64,000 nt of DNA from Desulfobacillus sp041396245 (GCA_041396245.1 JAWKYW010000001.1:186001-250000), one strand, 5' to 3'; counted from the stretch's first letter, positions 23,786 through 38,150 are shown. Notes: generated by a model not told the origin, from the letters alone. A program made the numbers and translations.

Positions 23786-24219
23786 CCTTCGGATTCCTCC
23801 CTGGGGTTGACCGGCGGCATCAGGGCGAAGACGCCCGAGGCGCGCAGGATGCGGCGATCGCCGACTTGAAGATAGCAGTTGGCATAGGCCAGGCGCTGGC
23901 CGATGCGCAGGATGTCCACATGCGCCTCGACCCAGTCGCCGGGCCGGGCGCTTTCGATGAAGTCGGTGGACAGGCTGACCGTGACGATCGGCTGCGGCGG
24001 CGTGCGCGATTGGTAAAGGACGATGCCGAGCGCGCTGTCGGCCAGCGTCACCAGCATGCCGCCGTGCACGATGCCGCGGGTGTTGGTGTGGCGTTCCTCG
24101 ATGCGCAGGCCGACGATCAGCTTGTCGTCTACCTTCCTCCAGTGGAAGGGGCCGAGCTGGCTGAGGTACTGGCCGAGGTGCGGGATCGGCGCGAAGCCGG
24201 CGGGGATGGCGTCGCTCAT
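23782..24219 (-). CDS. PaaI-type hot-dog thioesterase
   Basis: A 145-residue PaaI-like acyl-CoA thioesterase: NTRGIVHGGMLVTLADSALG is the signature HGG block. I start it at 24219 because the longer frame up to 24282 is only the translation of a palindromic repeat. Such enzymes release CoA from stalled intermediates during aromatic or acyl-CoA degradation. The 3' end overlaps the MaoC start. Confidence 0.87.
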   Translation of the reverse strand: MSDAIPAGFAPIPHLGQYLSQLGPFHWRKVDDKLIVGLRIEERHTNTRGIVHGGMLVTLADSALGIVLYQSRTPPQPIVTVSLSTDFIESARPGDWVEAHVDILRIGQRLAYANCYLQVGDRRILRASGVFALMPPVNPREESEG

Positions 24220-24228
24220 TGCAGGCAC

Positions 24229-24282
24229 GTCATTCCCGCGAAAGCGGGAATCCATGGGCCCCCGCTTTCGCGAGGACGACAA
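24229..24282. repeat. dispersed palindromic repeat (CATTCCCGC type), diverged right arm
   Basis: The left arm CATTCCCGCGAAAGCGGG is intact; the right arm CCCGCTTTCGCGAGGACGAC carries changes, so this copy seems partly decayed. It lies between the enoyl-CoA hydratase and thioesterase genes. Confidence 0.75.
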
Positions 24283-24308
24283 AATAGGGGTACATGTCGC
24301 GCTCTCTC

Positions 24309-25079
24309 CTATCCGAACTTCGAGAAATCCGGCTTGCGCTTTTGGAGGAAGGCGCTGAACGCCTCCTTCGCCTCGGGCGAGGCGAGCTGGCGCGTGAAGA
24401 TCTCGCCTTCGGCCTGCATCACCTGCGGCACGAGAGCGGCGACGGACTGCTTGAGCAGGCGCTTGGTCTCGCGCAGCGAGGCGGCGGGCAGGGTGGCGAG
24501 CTTGCGCGCGCGCTCCAGCGCTGCGTCGAGCAGAGCGGCGTCGGGATGGATGGCGTTGGCGAGGCCCATCTCATAGGCCTTGGCGGCGCCGAAGGGCTCG
24601 CCGAAGAACAGCAGCTCGGCGGCGCGCGGATGGCCGACGAGGCGCGGCAGCAGCAGGCTGGAGGCCGCTTCCGGACACAGCGCCAGGTTGACGAAGGGCA
24701 GCTGGAAGCGGGCGCTCTCGCCGGCATAGACCAGGTCGCAGTGCAGCAGCATCGTGGTGCCGACGCCGACGGCGTTGCCGGCCACGGCGGCGACGAGGGG
24801 CTTCTCGGCGGCGGCGATGTTGCGCAGGAAGCGGAACACCGGCCGATCCGGATCGTCGGTCGGACCGTCGAGGAAGTCGCCAAGGTCGTTGCCGGCGGTG
24901 AACACCTCCGGCTGGCCGTGGATCAGCACGACGCGCACGGCGTCCTCGCGCGCGGCGCGCTCGAGCGCGTCGGCCATGGCGGCGTACATCGGGCCGGTGA
25001 GGGCGTTCTTCTTCTCCGGCCTGCGCATCTCGATGCGCAGGACGCCGGAAGCGAGTTCCGTGTGGATGTTTTCGCTCAT
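24309..25079 (-). CDS. enoyl-CoA hydratase/isomerase family protein
   Basis: A 256-residue crotonase-fold protein. FTAGNDLGDF is the first oxyanion block and AGNAVGVGTTMLLHCDL the second. The first catalytic Glu position of true hydratases is taken by an Ala/Cys-rich segment (LALCPEAASSLL), where a Glu is present only in PEA, so isomerase or hydratase activity are both open. It lies 4 bases after an acyl-CoA dehydrogenase gene on the same strand and should be cotranscribed. Confidence 0.85.
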   Translation of the reverse strand: MSENIHTELASGVLRIEMRRPEKKNALTGPMYAAMADALERAAREDAVRVVLIHGQPEVFTAGNDLGDFLDGPTDDPDRPVFRFLRNIAAAEKPLVAAVAGNAVGVGTTMLLHCDLVYAGESARFQLPFVNLALCPEAASSLLLPRLVGHPRAAELLFFGEPFGAAKAYEMGLANAIHPDAALLDAALERARKLATLPAASLRETKRLLKQSVAALVPQVMQAEGEIFTRQLASPEAKEAFSAFLQKRKPDFSKFG

Positions 25080-25083
25080 GGCA

Positions 25084-26208
25084 TCACGCCGCCAGCAGCG
25101 TGTCGCTGAACAACCCGAGGTGGTGGTCGGCGTTGCCGAATGTCAGGTCGATCATGGTCAGGCGCTTGAACCAGTGCGAGACGTTGAGTTCGTCCACCAC
25201 GCCCATGCCGCCGTGCAGCTGCACCGCCTGCTGGCCGACGAAGCGCGCCTGCCGGCCGACGTAGGCCTTGGCGGCGGAGATCGCGCGGCGGCGCTCGGCG
25301 GCGTCGGGCGCATCGGCCTTGACCGCGGCCATCATGGCCATCGAGCGTGCCTGCTCGGTGGCCATCACCATGTCGGCCATGCGGTGCTGCAGCGCCTGGA
25401 AGCGGCCGATCGGCTGGCCGAACTGCTTGCGTGTCTTGAGATATTCCAGGGTCGTCTCGTCGAGCGCCGCCATGATGCCGACGGCCTCGGCGCACAGCGC
25501 GGCGATGCCGTAGTCGAGGGCGCGCTCGATCGCCGGCAGGGCGGCGTCCTGCGCGCCGACCAGCGCATCCGCGTCGACGGACACGCTGTCGAGGCGCACC
25601 TCGGCGGCGCGGCCGCCGTCCTGGGTCATGCTGCTGCGCACGGTGACGCCGTTCGCCTTGGCGTCGACCAGGAATAGTGAAATGCCCTTGCCGGTGCTGG
25701 CCGAGACGAGCAGCCTGTCCGCCGCGCCGCCGCCGAGCACCACGCCCTTGGCGCCGGAGAGCTTCCAGCCGCTGCCGTCGGCCCTGGCCGCCGTGTCGAC
25801 GCGACTGACTTCGTAGCGGGCGCCGCGCTCGTAATGGGCCAATGACAGCATCAGTTCTCCGCCGGCGATGGCGGGGAGGAGTGCTTCCTTCTGCGCGGCG
25901 CTGCCGGCGTCGCGGATCAGGCTGCCGGCGACGACCACGGTGGACAGATACGGTTCGAGCACCAGGCCGCGGCCGAAGGCCTCCATCACCAGCATGGTGT
26001 CGACGGCGTTGCCATTCATGCCGCCGAAATCCTCGGGGAAGGGCAGGGCCAGCAGGCCCAGCTCGGCGAACTGCTTCCAGTGCGCGCGGCTGAAGCCGTC
26101 TGCGGACTTCGCCAGCGCACGGCGCTGCTCGAAGCCGTAGTCCTTGGCGATGAAGCGGCTGAGGGTGTCGCGCAGGGCGTTTTGTTCGTCGGTGTAGTTG
26201 AAGTCCAT
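25084..26208 (-). CDS. acyl-CoA dehydrogenase, PimD-like small subunit
   Basis: A 374-residue acyl-CoA dehydrogenase of the kind annotated as pimeloyl-CoA dehydrogenase small subunit: PFPEDFGGMNGNAVDTMLVMEAFG near the start and QLHGGMGVVDELNVSHWFKRL near the end. The expected partner, a large-subunit type dehydrogenase, lies 7 bases upstream. In such pairs both subunits together form the FAD site. The substrate is probably a CoA ester with a bulky or carboxylated chain (inference). Confidence 0.85.
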   Translation of the reverse strand: MDFNYTDEQNALRDTLSRFIAKDYGFEQRRALAKSADGFSRAHWKQFAELGLLALPFPEDFGGMNGNAVDTMLVMEAFGRGLVLEPYLSTVVVAGSLIRDAGSAAQKEALLPAIAGGELMLSLAHYERGARYEVSRVDTAARADGSGWKLSGAKGVVLGGGAADRLLVSASTGKGISLFLVDAKANGVTVRSSMTQDGGRAAEVRLDSVSVDADALVGAQDAALPAIERALDYGIAALCAEAVGIMAALDETTLEYLKTRKQFGQPIGRFQALQHRMADMVMATEQARSMAMMAAVKADAPDAAERRRAISAAKAYVGRQARFVGQQAVQLHGGMGVVDELNVSHWFKRLTMIDLTFGNADHHLGLFSDTLLAA

Positions 26209-26215
26209 GTCTATC

Positions 26216-27412
<1,197 letters not shown>

Positions 27413-27435
27413 GGGTTCGCGTTCCGGTCGTGTCG

Positions 27436-28095
27436 TTATTTCTTCGCCTTGCTTGCGGCGTAGGCTTCGAAGGCCGCCTTGCGGTCGTTGTTTACCCTTT
27501 GCACATGCGGCCGCTCGGCCAGCATCTTCAGATAGGGCCTGGCGCCGGGCAGCGCCTCGTCGAGGAAGTCGCGGCCGTAGGCCTTCTTCGTCGCCTGCGA
27601 AAGCAGGGGCAGGTGCGCCCAGGCCGCGCAGTCGGCATGCGTGAAAGCCTTGCCGGCGATGAAAGGGTCGAAGCGGGCGATGTGCGCCAGGCTGCGCACG
27701 CCTTTTTCCAGCAGCTTCTCGACTTCCTGGCGGGTTTCGTCCGAGACGCTGCCGCCGAAGAACACCTCCCCATACAGCCGCCGCGCCGGCAGCTCGATGT
27801 GCAGCTCGAGATGCTCGATCAGCTCGCGGCAGCGGGCCCGCTCGAAGGGGTCCTTCGGGTAGAGCGGCGGCTCCGGGTGAATGTCCTCGATGTACTCGGT
27901 AAGCACCTGGGACTCGGTCAGCACGCCGCGATCGGTGCGCAGGAAGGGCACCTTGCCCATGGGGGAATCCTGTCGGAATTCATCCTTCTGCGAGGGATAG
28001 GCCAGCTCTTCCTCGAAGGGGATGCCCTTCTCCAGCAGCGAGAGCTTGACCTTGTTGTAGTAGTTGCTGACGGCGAAGCCGCAGAGCTTGAGCAT
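27436..28095 (-). CDS. glutathione S-transferase family protein
   Basis: A 219-residue GST: an N-terminal thioredoxin-like domain (LKLCGFAVSNYYNKVKLSLLEKG, with VPFLRTD and the Glu-Ser pair ESQVLTEYI that binds glutathione) and an all-helical C-terminal domain. GGAGAAC precedes the ATG. Within an acyl-CoA or aromatic degradation cluster it may open epoxides, act as an isomerase or detoxify; the sequence does not decide. Confidence 0.88.
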   Translation of the reverse strand: MLKLCGFAVSNYYNKVKLSLLEKGIPFEEELAYPSQKDEFRQDSPMGKVPFLRTDRGVLTESQVLTEYIEDIHPEPPLYPKDPFERARCRELIEHLELHIELPARRLYGEVFFGGSVSDETRQEVEKLLEKGVRSLAHIARFDPFIAGKAFTHADCAAWAHLPLLSQATKKAYGRDFLDEALPGARPYLKMLAERPHVQRVNNDRKAAFEAYAASKAKK

Positions 28096-28119
28096 GCTGT
28101 TCTCCTAAAAAACCTCTTC

Positions 28120-28223
28120 AAACGCAAAGATCGCAAAGACGCAAAGGACGCAAAGAAGATCGATGGATATATGACTAATGGCCTTTCTTTGCGGGCTTTG
28201 CGTCTTTGCGTCCTTTGCGTCAA
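28120..28223. repeat. long inverted repeat with arms of repeated CGCAAAG units
   Basis: The left arm (28121-28157) is a run of CGCAAAG-type units; the right arm (28193-28221) is the complementary run of CTTTGCG units. The centre is AT-rich (GATATATGAC). It lies between GST and aldehyde dehydrogenase. The arm architecture resembles the repeats at 31890, 33187 and 35589 although the unit sequence differs. Confidence 0.8.
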
Positions 28224-28238
28224 ATGCGGATTATTGAT

Positions 28239-29675
28239 TTATGCCTTCGGCGCGGGCTTGAACTGCAGTGCCTTGTACTCGAGGAATTCCTCGAGGCCGT
28301 ACTTGCCCAGCTCGCGGCCGTTGCCGGACTGCTTGTAGCCGCCGAACGGCGCCAGCGCGTTGAAGGCGCCGCCGTTGATGTCCACCTGGCCGGTGCGCAG
28401 GCGGCGGGCGAAAGCGATGGCGCGTTCGTCGCTGCCGGCCCACACCGCGCCGGCGAGGCCGTAGGGCGTGCCGTTGGCGATGCGCGCGGCTTCGTCCTCG
28501 TCCTTGTAGGTAACGATCGACAGCACCGGGCCGAAGATCTCCTCCTGCTCGATGGTGCTCCCCGGCCTGACGCGGCCGAACACCGTTGGCTGCACGTAGT
28601 AGCCCTTTGCCAGGCCGGCCGGCGCGTCGGGGCCGCCGCAGAGCAGCTCGGCGCCCTCGGCGATGCCCTTGCGGATGAAGTCCTGCACGCGGTCGCGCTG
28701 GGCGGCGGAGATCACCGGGCCGAGCCTGCTCGTCTCGGCGAAGGGATCGCCGACGGTAAACTTGGCGGCCGCTTCGGCGGCGAGCTTCGCCGCCTCGGCG
28801 TAGCGCGACTCGGGCACCAGCATGCGCGTGTGCGCCGTGCAGGTCTGGCCGGAGTTGAGAAAGCAGGCGTTCACCGTGCCGCGCACGGCGGCGGCGAGGT
28901 CGGCGTCGTCGAGGATCACCGCGGCCGACTTGCCGCCAAGTTCCAGGGCGACGCGTTTGACGGTCTGCGCGGCCAGCTCCGAGACGCGTTTTCCCGCGCG
29001 GGTCGAGCCGGTGAAGGAGACCATGTCCACCTCGGGATGGGTGACCAGCGCCTCGCCCACCACCGGGCCGGTGCCGGTGACGAGGTTGAAGACGCCCGCC
29101 GGCAGTCCCGCCGAGTCGATGACGTCGGCGAGGATGAAGGCGTTGAGCGGGGCGACCTCCGAGGGCTTCAGCACCACCGTGCAGCCGGCGGCCAGTGCCG
29201 GCGCGACCTTGGCGGCGATCTGGTGCAGCGGGTAGTTCCATGGCGTGATGGCGGCGACGACGCCGACCGGCTCGCGCACGACCAGTGAATGGCCGACCTT
29301 CTCCTCGAAGGCGAAGTCGCCCAGCATGCGCGCGTACATGCCGAAGGTGCCGATGGGCGAGCCGGCCTGGATCATCGCCGAGAGCTTCAGCGGCATGCCG
29401 ACTTCACCGGAAATGGTGCGGGCGATGTCGTCGGCGCGGGCCTTGAGGCCCTCCTGGATTTTCTTGAGGAAGGCGGCGCGCTCGGCGACCGGGGTAGCGG
29501 CCCAGCCGTCGAAGGCACGGCGGGCGGCGGCAACGGCGGCCTGGACATCTGAAGCGTCGCCTTCCGGGATGCGGCCCATGACTTCCTCGGTGGAGGCGCT
29601 GATGACGTCGAGGGTTTTCTTGCCGGACGCGGCCGTCCAGCGGCCGTCTATGTAGAGCTTGTCTCTGTTTTCCAT
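28239..29675 (-). CDS. aldehyde dehydrogenase family protein
   Basis: A 478-residue NAD(P)-dependent aldehyde dehydrogenase. Catalytic Glu in LELGGKSAAV and Cys in NSGQTCTAHTR are present, as are ITPWNYPL and GGYKQSGNGRELG. I take the ATG at 29675, giving the usual short N-terminus; an upstream ATG at 29723 would add 16 residues without family support. It is the first gene of the minus-strand arm and faces the FadB-like gene across a 122-base divergent region. Confidence 0.9.
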   Translation of the reverse strand: MENRDKLYIDGRWTAASGKKTLDVISASTEEVMGRIPEGDASDVQAAVAAARRAFDGWAATPVAERAAFLKKIQEGLKARADDIARTISGEVGMPLKLSAMIQAGSPIGTFGMYARMLGDFAFEEKVGHSLVVREPVGVVAAITPWNYPLHQIAAKVAPALAAGCTVVLKPSEVAPLNAFILADVIDSAGLPAGVFNLVTGTGPVVGEALVTHPEVDMVSFTGSTRAGKRVSELAAQTVKRVALELGGKSAAVILDDADLAAAVRGTVNACFLNSGQTCTAHTRMLVPESRYAEAAKLAAEAAAKFTVGDPFAETSRLGPVISAAQRDRVQDFIRKGIAEGAELLCGGPDAPAGLAKGYYVQPTVFGRVRPGSTIEQEEIFGPVLSIVTYKDEDEAARIANGTPYGLAGAVWAGSDERAIAFARRLRTGQVDINGGAFNALAPFGGYKQSGNGRELGKYGLEEFLEYKALQFKPAPKA

Positions 29676-29797
29676 GTGGGGGGTGCTCGTGTTGTTTACA
29701 AAATTCGAATCGAACGATACCATGCTTTTTAATAATTCGAAATACTATTCCGCAGAGCGAAACTTCACGCAATCAGCACTAGCAAGGACGCGTACTT
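29676..29797. promoter_or_regulatory. divergent promoter region with near-palindromic operator candidate
   Basis: This AT-richer stretch separates the two arms of the acyl-CoA block and must hold promoters for both. TTCCGC-AGA-GCGAAA (29748-29762) is a near-perfect inverted repeat next to the plus-strand gene, and two TTCGAA/TTCGAAT stretches lie at about 29703-29712 and 29736-29741. A single regulator controlling both directions is plausible. No -35/-10 pair was convincing by eye. Confidence 0.45.
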
Positions 29798-31882
<2,085 letters not shown>

Positions 31883-31889
31883 AAATCTT

Positions 31890-31970
31890 CAACCACGGCG
31901 GACACGGCGGCACGGCGAAATTCAAATGAAAAATCGTTTTTTCGCCGTGTCGCCGTGCCCGCCGTGGTAA
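31890..31970. repeat. long inverted repeat with CCACGGCGGACACGGCG arms
   Basis: The left arm runs AACCACGGCGGACACGGCGG and on to CACGGCGAAATT; the right arm is TTCGCCGTGTCGCCGTGCCC and on to GCCGTGGTAA. The arms are made of short direct CACGGCG units. It separates the FadB-like gene from the thiolase gene. Close relative: 35589-35661. Confidence 0.85.
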
Positions 31971-31992
31971 ATGCCTTTTACTGGAGTCGAAC

Positions 31993-33171
<1,179 letters not shown>

Positions 33172-33186
33172 AGACCTAGAACCCAT

Positions 33187-33272
33187 TTCACCACAGAGGC
33201 ACAGAGGCACTGAGAACTGCAACAGCATTCATTTTCTTGTTTTTCTCTGTGCCTCTGTGTCTCTGTGGTTAA
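33187..33272. repeat. long inverted repeat with CCACAGAGGCACAGAGGCAC arms
   Basis: The left arm TTCACCACAGAGGCACAGAG pairs with the right arm CTCTGTGCCTCTGTGTCTCTGTGGTTAA. The layout (CCAC at the outer edge, repeated CAC-G-G units, TTAA at the far end) matches 31890 and 35589, suggesting a common origin with altered unit sequence. Confidence 0.85.
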
Positions 33273-33292
33273 TGGTTTAGAAAGGATTTTTC

Positions 33293-34069
33293 ATGAGCGT
33301 CAAACAACTATTCGATCTGAGCGGCAAGGTCGCCCTCATCACCGGCGGCTCGCGCGGGCTCGGGCTGCAGATGGCCGAGGCGCTGGGCGAGATGGGCGCG
33401 AAGGTGGCGATCACCGCGCGCAAGGCCGACGAGCTGAAGGAGGCGGAAACGCACCTGAAGGGCAAGGGCATCGAGGTGCTCACCGTCACCAACGACCTCT
33501 CGAAGTTCGAGCAGATCCCGGGCATGGTGGATGCCGTGGTGGCGAAGTTCGGCACCATCGACATCCTGGTCAACAACGCCGGCGCCACCTGGGGCGCACC
33601 CGCCGAGGACCATCCGGACGACGCCTGGAACAAGGTGATGAACCTCAACATCAACGCCATGTTCTTCCTCAGCCGCGAGGTCGGCAAGCGCTGCATGATC
33701 CCGCAGAAGTCCGGCAAGATCATCAACATCGCTTCGGTCGCCGGCCTCTCCGGCAGCCCGAAGGGCATGCATGCGATCGCCTATCACACGAGCAAGGGTG
33801 CGGCGGTGAACTTCACCCGCACCCTGGCCTCGGAGTGGGGCCGCTACAACATCAACGTCAACGCCATCTGCCCGGGCTTCTTCCCCTCGAAGATGTCGCA
33901 GGGCCTCCTGAGCCAGATCGGCGACCATATCGTCGACGCCACGCCGCTCGGCCGCCTCGGCGGCGACGAGGACCTGATGGGCACCGTGGTGTTCCTCGCC
34001 TCGGCGGCCTCGCGCCACATCACCGGCCAGTACGTCGCCGTCGACGGCGGCGCCTGCATCGCCAAGTGA
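33293..34069 (+). CDS. SDR family oxidoreductase
   Basis: A 258-residue classical short-chain dehydrogenase. ALITGGSRGLGLQMAEAL is the cofactor loop, VNNAGATWG the stabilising motif, and IASVAGLSG plus YHTSK hold the Ser-Tyr-Lys active site. The C-terminal FLASAASRHITGQYVAVDGG is typical of beta-ketoacyl reductase-like members. It likely oxidises or reduces a hydroxyacyl-CoA intermediate of this block. The thioesterase follows after 4 bases. Confidence 0.9.
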   Translation: MSVKQLFDLSGKVALITGGSRGLGLQMAEALGEMGAKVAITARKADELKEAETHLKGKGIEVLTVTNDLSKFEQIPGMVDAVVAKFGTIDILVNNAGATWGAPAEDHPDDAWNKVMNLNINAMFFLSREVGKRCMIPQKSGKIINIASVAGLSGSPKGMHAIAYHTSKGAAVNFTRTLASEWGRYNINVNAICPGFFPSKMSQGLLSQIGDHIVDATPLGRLGGDEDLMGTVVFLASAASRHITGQYVAVDGGACIAK

Positions 34070-34073
34070 GTTC

Positions 34074-34481
34074 GTGAAAGCAAAGGATAAATTCTTCGGG
34101 GTCGACATCCCCTTCATCGACCTGCTGCAGGCGAAGGCCGGGCTGTGGGAGAAGGGGCGGGCGGTGTCCACCATAGAAATCCGCCCGGAACTGCACAACA
34201 GCTGGCAGTACGCCCACGGCGGTGTGGTGATGACGCTGCTCGACGTCACCATGGGCGCGGCGGCACGCAGCATGGTGTCGCATGCCGCCGGGGTGGTGAC
34301 GGTGGACATGAGCGTGAGCTTCGTTTCCGCCGGCCAGGGCCGACTGACGGTCGAGGCGCGCGTGCTGCGCAGCGGCGCCTCGATCATCTTCTGCGAAGGC
34401 GAGATGCGCGACGAGGCGGGCGAGCTGGTGGCGAAGGCGATGGCCTCGTTCAAGGTGCGACGGAAGAAGGATGGCGCATGA
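34074..34481 (+). CDS. PaaI-type hot-dog thioesterase
   Basis: A 135-residue hot-dog thioesterase starting at GTG 34074. LHNSWQYAHGGVVMTLLDVTMGAAARSM is the HGG signature with the catalytic Asp. It is a different protein from the thioesterase at 23782. Close spacing to the SDR gene implies cotranscription. A double-hairpin repeat follows directly after its stop. Confidence 0.85.
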   Translation: MKAKDKFFGVDIPFIDLLQAKAGLWEKGRAVSTIEIRPELHNSWQYAHGGVVMTLLDVTMGAAARSMVSHAAGVVTVDMSVSFVSAGQGRLTVEARVLRSGASIIFCEGEMRDEAGELVAKAMASFKVRRKKDGA

Positions 34482-34484
34482 TAT

Positions 34485-34540
34485 GTAGATCGGGCTTCAG
34501 CCCGACAGGCCGGCCGAAGTCGGCCTGAAGGCCGACCTAC
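34485..34540. repeat. double-hairpin repeat GTAGATCGGGCTTCAG...
   Basis: GTCGG-type hairpins CGGGCTTCAGCCCG and GTCGGCCTGAAGGCCGAC with outer GTAG/CTAC. Nearly identical to the unit at 19697-19752, about 15 kb away. Confidence 0.85.
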
Positions 34541-34574
34541 ATCCGATAGGCAAGCAAGCGAGACAGGAAAACAC

Positions 34575-35573
34575 ATGACCGAAACCAACAAGCAGATCCT
34601 CCTCGCCAGCCGTCCCACGGGCTGGGTCGAGGAATCGAATTTCAAGCTGGTCGAGACCCCCGTGCCGCAGATCACCGACGGCCAGGTGCTGGTGCGCAAC
34701 CATTTCCTCTCGCTCGACCCCTACATGCGCGGCCGCATGAGCGATGTCAAGTCCTACGCCGCCCCGGTGAAGCTCGGCGACGTGATGATCGGCGGCACGG
34801 CCGGCGAGGTGGTGGCCTCGAAGCATCCGAAGTTCGCCGTCGGCGACAAGGTGGTGGGCATGCTGGGCTGGCAGCTCTACGGCGTCAGCGACGGCACCAT
34901 GTTGATGAAGGTCGACGACCGCCACATCCCGCTCTCCGCCTACCTCGGCTCGGTCGGCATGCCCGGCGTCACCGCCTGGTACGGCCTGATGGACATCTGC
35001 CAGCCGAAGGCCGGCGAGACGGTGGTCGTCACCGCCGCTTCCGGCGCGGTCGGCAGCGTCGTCGGCCAGCTGGCGAAGATGAAGGGCTGCCGCGCGGTCG
35101 GCATCGCCGGCGGGGCGGAGAAGTGCCGCTACGTCGTCGGCGAGCTCGGCTTCGACGCCTGCGTCGACTACAAGGCCGGCAACCTGTGGAAGGACATCAA
35201 GGCGGCGACGCCGGACGGCATCGACTGCCTGTTCGAGAACGTCGGCGGCGAGATCTTCGACACCCTGCTCGGGCGCATGAACGCCTTCTCGCGCATCGCC
35301 CTGTGCGGCCTCATCTCCCAGTACAACTCGGAACCGCACGCCATGAAGAACATCGGCTCGGTGCTGGTCAACCGCATCAAGATGCAGGGCTTCATCGTCT
35401 CCGAGCACATGGAGCGCTGGCCGGTCGCGTTGCAGGAACTGGGGCAGGGCGTCGCCGCTGGCAGGATCAAGTACCGCGAAACCGTCGCGCAGGGCCTGGA
35501 GAACGCGCCCAAGGCCTTCATCGGCCTGCTCAAGGGCGCCAACCTCGGCAAGCAGTTGGTGAAGTTGATATGA
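34575..35573 (+). CDS. NADP-dependent medium-chain oxidoreductase (alkenal/prostaglandin reductase type)
   Basis: A 332-residue zinc-free MDR protein. LDPYMRGRM and VVVTAASGAVGSVVGQLAKMKG are hallmarks of the leukotriene B4 dehydrogenase/CurA group, which reduces the double bond of enals and enones with NADPH. No zinc ligands are visible. In this cluster it might reduce an enoyl or enone intermediate. It stands alone between two repeats but in the same direction as its neighbours. Confidence 0.88.
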   Translation: MTETNKQILLASRPTGWVEESNFKLVETPVPQITDGQVLVRNHFLSLDPYMRGRMSDVKSYAAPVKLGDVMIGGTAGEVVASKHPKFAVGDKVVGMLGWQLYGVSDGTMLMKVDDRHIPLSAYLGSVGMPGVTAWYGLMDICQPKAGETVVVTAASGAVGSVVGQLAKMKGCRAVGIAGGAEKCRYVVGELGFDACVDYKAGNLWKDIKAATPDGIDCLFENVGGEIFDTLLGRMNAFSRIALCGLISQYNSEPHAMKNIGSVLVNRIKMQGFIVSEHMERWPVALQELGQGVAAGRIKYRETVAQGLENAPKAFIGLLKGANLGKQLVKLI

Positions 35574-35588
35574 GACTGGAAGAAGCTG

Positions 35589-35661
35589 TTCACCACGGCG
35601 GGCACGGCGACACGGCGGGAAAGAATGAATTTCGCCGTGTCGCCGTGTGCGCCGTGGTTAA
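35589..35661. repeat. long inverted repeat with CCACGGCGGGCACGGCG arms
   Basis: The left arm TTCACCACGGCGGGCACGGC pairs with the right arm ending GCGCCGTGGTTAA. It is the closest relative of the repeat at 31890 and lies between the MDR and phosphotransferase genes. Confidence 0.85.
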
Positions 35662-35676
35662 AACAAGGCATTCAGG

Positions 35677-36774
35677 ATGAGTGACAAGTTCATCGGCACG
35701 CGCGCCGTCTCCCCGCAGCACGCCTTCGACACCGGCCGCCTGTCCGACTGGCTGCGCGCCCACGTCGAGGGCTTCGCCGGCGAGCTCACCGTCGAGCAAT
35801 TCAAGGGCGGCCAGTCCAACCCGACCTTCCTGCTTTCCGCGGGAAACAAAAAGTACGTCATGCGGCGCAAGCCGCCCGGCAAGCTGCTGCCCTCGGCGCA
35901 TGCCGTCGACCGCGAGTACCGCGTCATCACCGCGCTGGCGCAGACCGACGTGCCGGTGGCGAAGAGCTACGCGCTGTGCGAGGACGATTCGATCACCCCC
36001 CAAGGGGGCTTCCGTTGGGGCGTCGGCACCGCCTTCTACGTCATGGACTACGTCGAAGGCCGCATCCTCTGGGATCCGGCACTGCCGGGCCTGCAGCCTG
36101 CCGAGCGCACGGCCATCTTCGACGAGATGAACCGCGTCATCGCCGCGTTGCACAGCGTCGACTACGCCGCAGTCGGGCTGGCCGACTACGGCAAGCCGGG
36201 CAGCTACTTCGCGCGCCAGATCGACCGCTGGAGCAAGCAGTACCGCGCCTCGGAGACGGAGAAAATCGAGGCCATGGACAACCTCATGGCCTGGCTGCCG
36301 GCCAACATCCCGGCCGGCGACGAGACGTCGATCGTGCACGGCGACTACCGCCTCGACAACGTCATCTTCCACCCGAGCGAGCCGCGCATCCTCGCCGTGC
36401 TCGACTGGGAACTGTCCACCCTCGGCCATCCGCTCGCCGACTTCGCCTACCACTGCATGACCTGGCGCCTGTCGCCCGGCCAGTTCCGCGGGGTCAAGGG
36501 CCACGACCTGAAGGCGCTCGGCATCCCGGGCGAGCAGGAGTACGTCGCGATGTACTGCCGGCGCACCGGGCGCGCCTCGATCCCGGCCGCCGAGTTCGAG
36601 TACTACGTCGCCTTCAACATGTTCCGCCTCGTCGGCATCCTGCAGGGGATCATGGCGCGCGCCCTGCAGGGCAACGCCTCCAGCCAGGAAGCCGTCGAGA
36701 CCGGCAAGCGTGCCCGCCCGCTCGCCGAGGAGGCGTGGAAGCAGGTGGAAGCCATCATGGCGGGGAAGATATGA
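35677..36774 (+). CDS. APH-fold phosphotransferase (LvaA/ACAD10-kinase-like)
   Basis: A 365-residue kinase of the aminoglycoside phosphotransferase fold. VHGDYRLDNVIFHP is the catalytic loop (HGDxxxxN) and VLDWELSTLGHPLADFAY the metal-binding DxD-type segment. Close family members are fused or adjacent to acyl-CoA dehydrogenases, and LvaA phosphorylates the 4-hydroxyl of 4-hydroxyvaleryl-CoA. The next gene here is such a dehydrogenase, so phosphorylation of a hydroxyacyl-CoA is a good guess; antibiotic resistance is unlikely. Confidence 0.85.
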   Translation: MSDKFIGTRAVSPQHAFDTGRLSDWLRAHVEGFAGELTVEQFKGGQSNPTFLLSAGNKKYVMRRKPPGKLLPSAHAVDREYRVITALAQTDVPVAKSYALCEDDSITPQGGFRWGVGTAFYVMDYVEGRILWDPALPGLQPAERTAIFDEMNRVIAALHSVDYAAVGLADYGKPGSYFARQIDRWSKQYRASETEKIEAMDNLMAWLPANIPAGDETSIVHGDYRLDNVIFHPSEPRILAVLDWELSTLGHPLADFAYHCMTWRLSPGQFRGVKGHDLKALGIPGEQEYVAMYCRRTGRASIPAAEFEYYVAFNMFRLVGILQGIMARALQGNASSQEAVETGKRARPLAEEAWKQVEAIMAGKI

Positions 36775-36800
36775 GGGACGGCGTCTCGATTTCGACGGCC

Positions 36801-36883
36801 GTTGAAATCCCCCCTGGCCCCCCTTTTGCAAAGGGGGGAACGAAGCGAAGCCCCCCTTTGAAAAAGGGGGGTTGGGGGGATTT
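36801..36883. repeat. nested C/G-rich inverted repeat (family with 8828-8910)
   Basis: Outer arms TGAAATCCCCCC and GGGGGGATTTGA enclose two hairpins: CCCCCCTTTTGCAAAGGGGG and CCCCCCTTTG/AAAAAGGGGGG. Same layout as at 8828. It separates the kinase gene from its dehydrogenase partner. Confidence 0.85.
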
Positions 36884-36923
36884 GAAGTGCGCCTGCACAC
36901 ACGATTTTCACTAGAGGACCACC

Positions 36924-38150
<1,227 letters not shown>

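Noticed and set aside
24220..24282. N-terminal extension of the thioesterase
   Set aside because: The extra 21 residues are just the translation of a palindromic repeat; the HGG protein begins normally at 24219.
35677..36774. Aminoglycoside resistance kinase
   Set aside because: The fold matches, but the neighbouring acyl-CoA dehydrogenase and family features point to hydroxyacyl-CoA phosphorylation.
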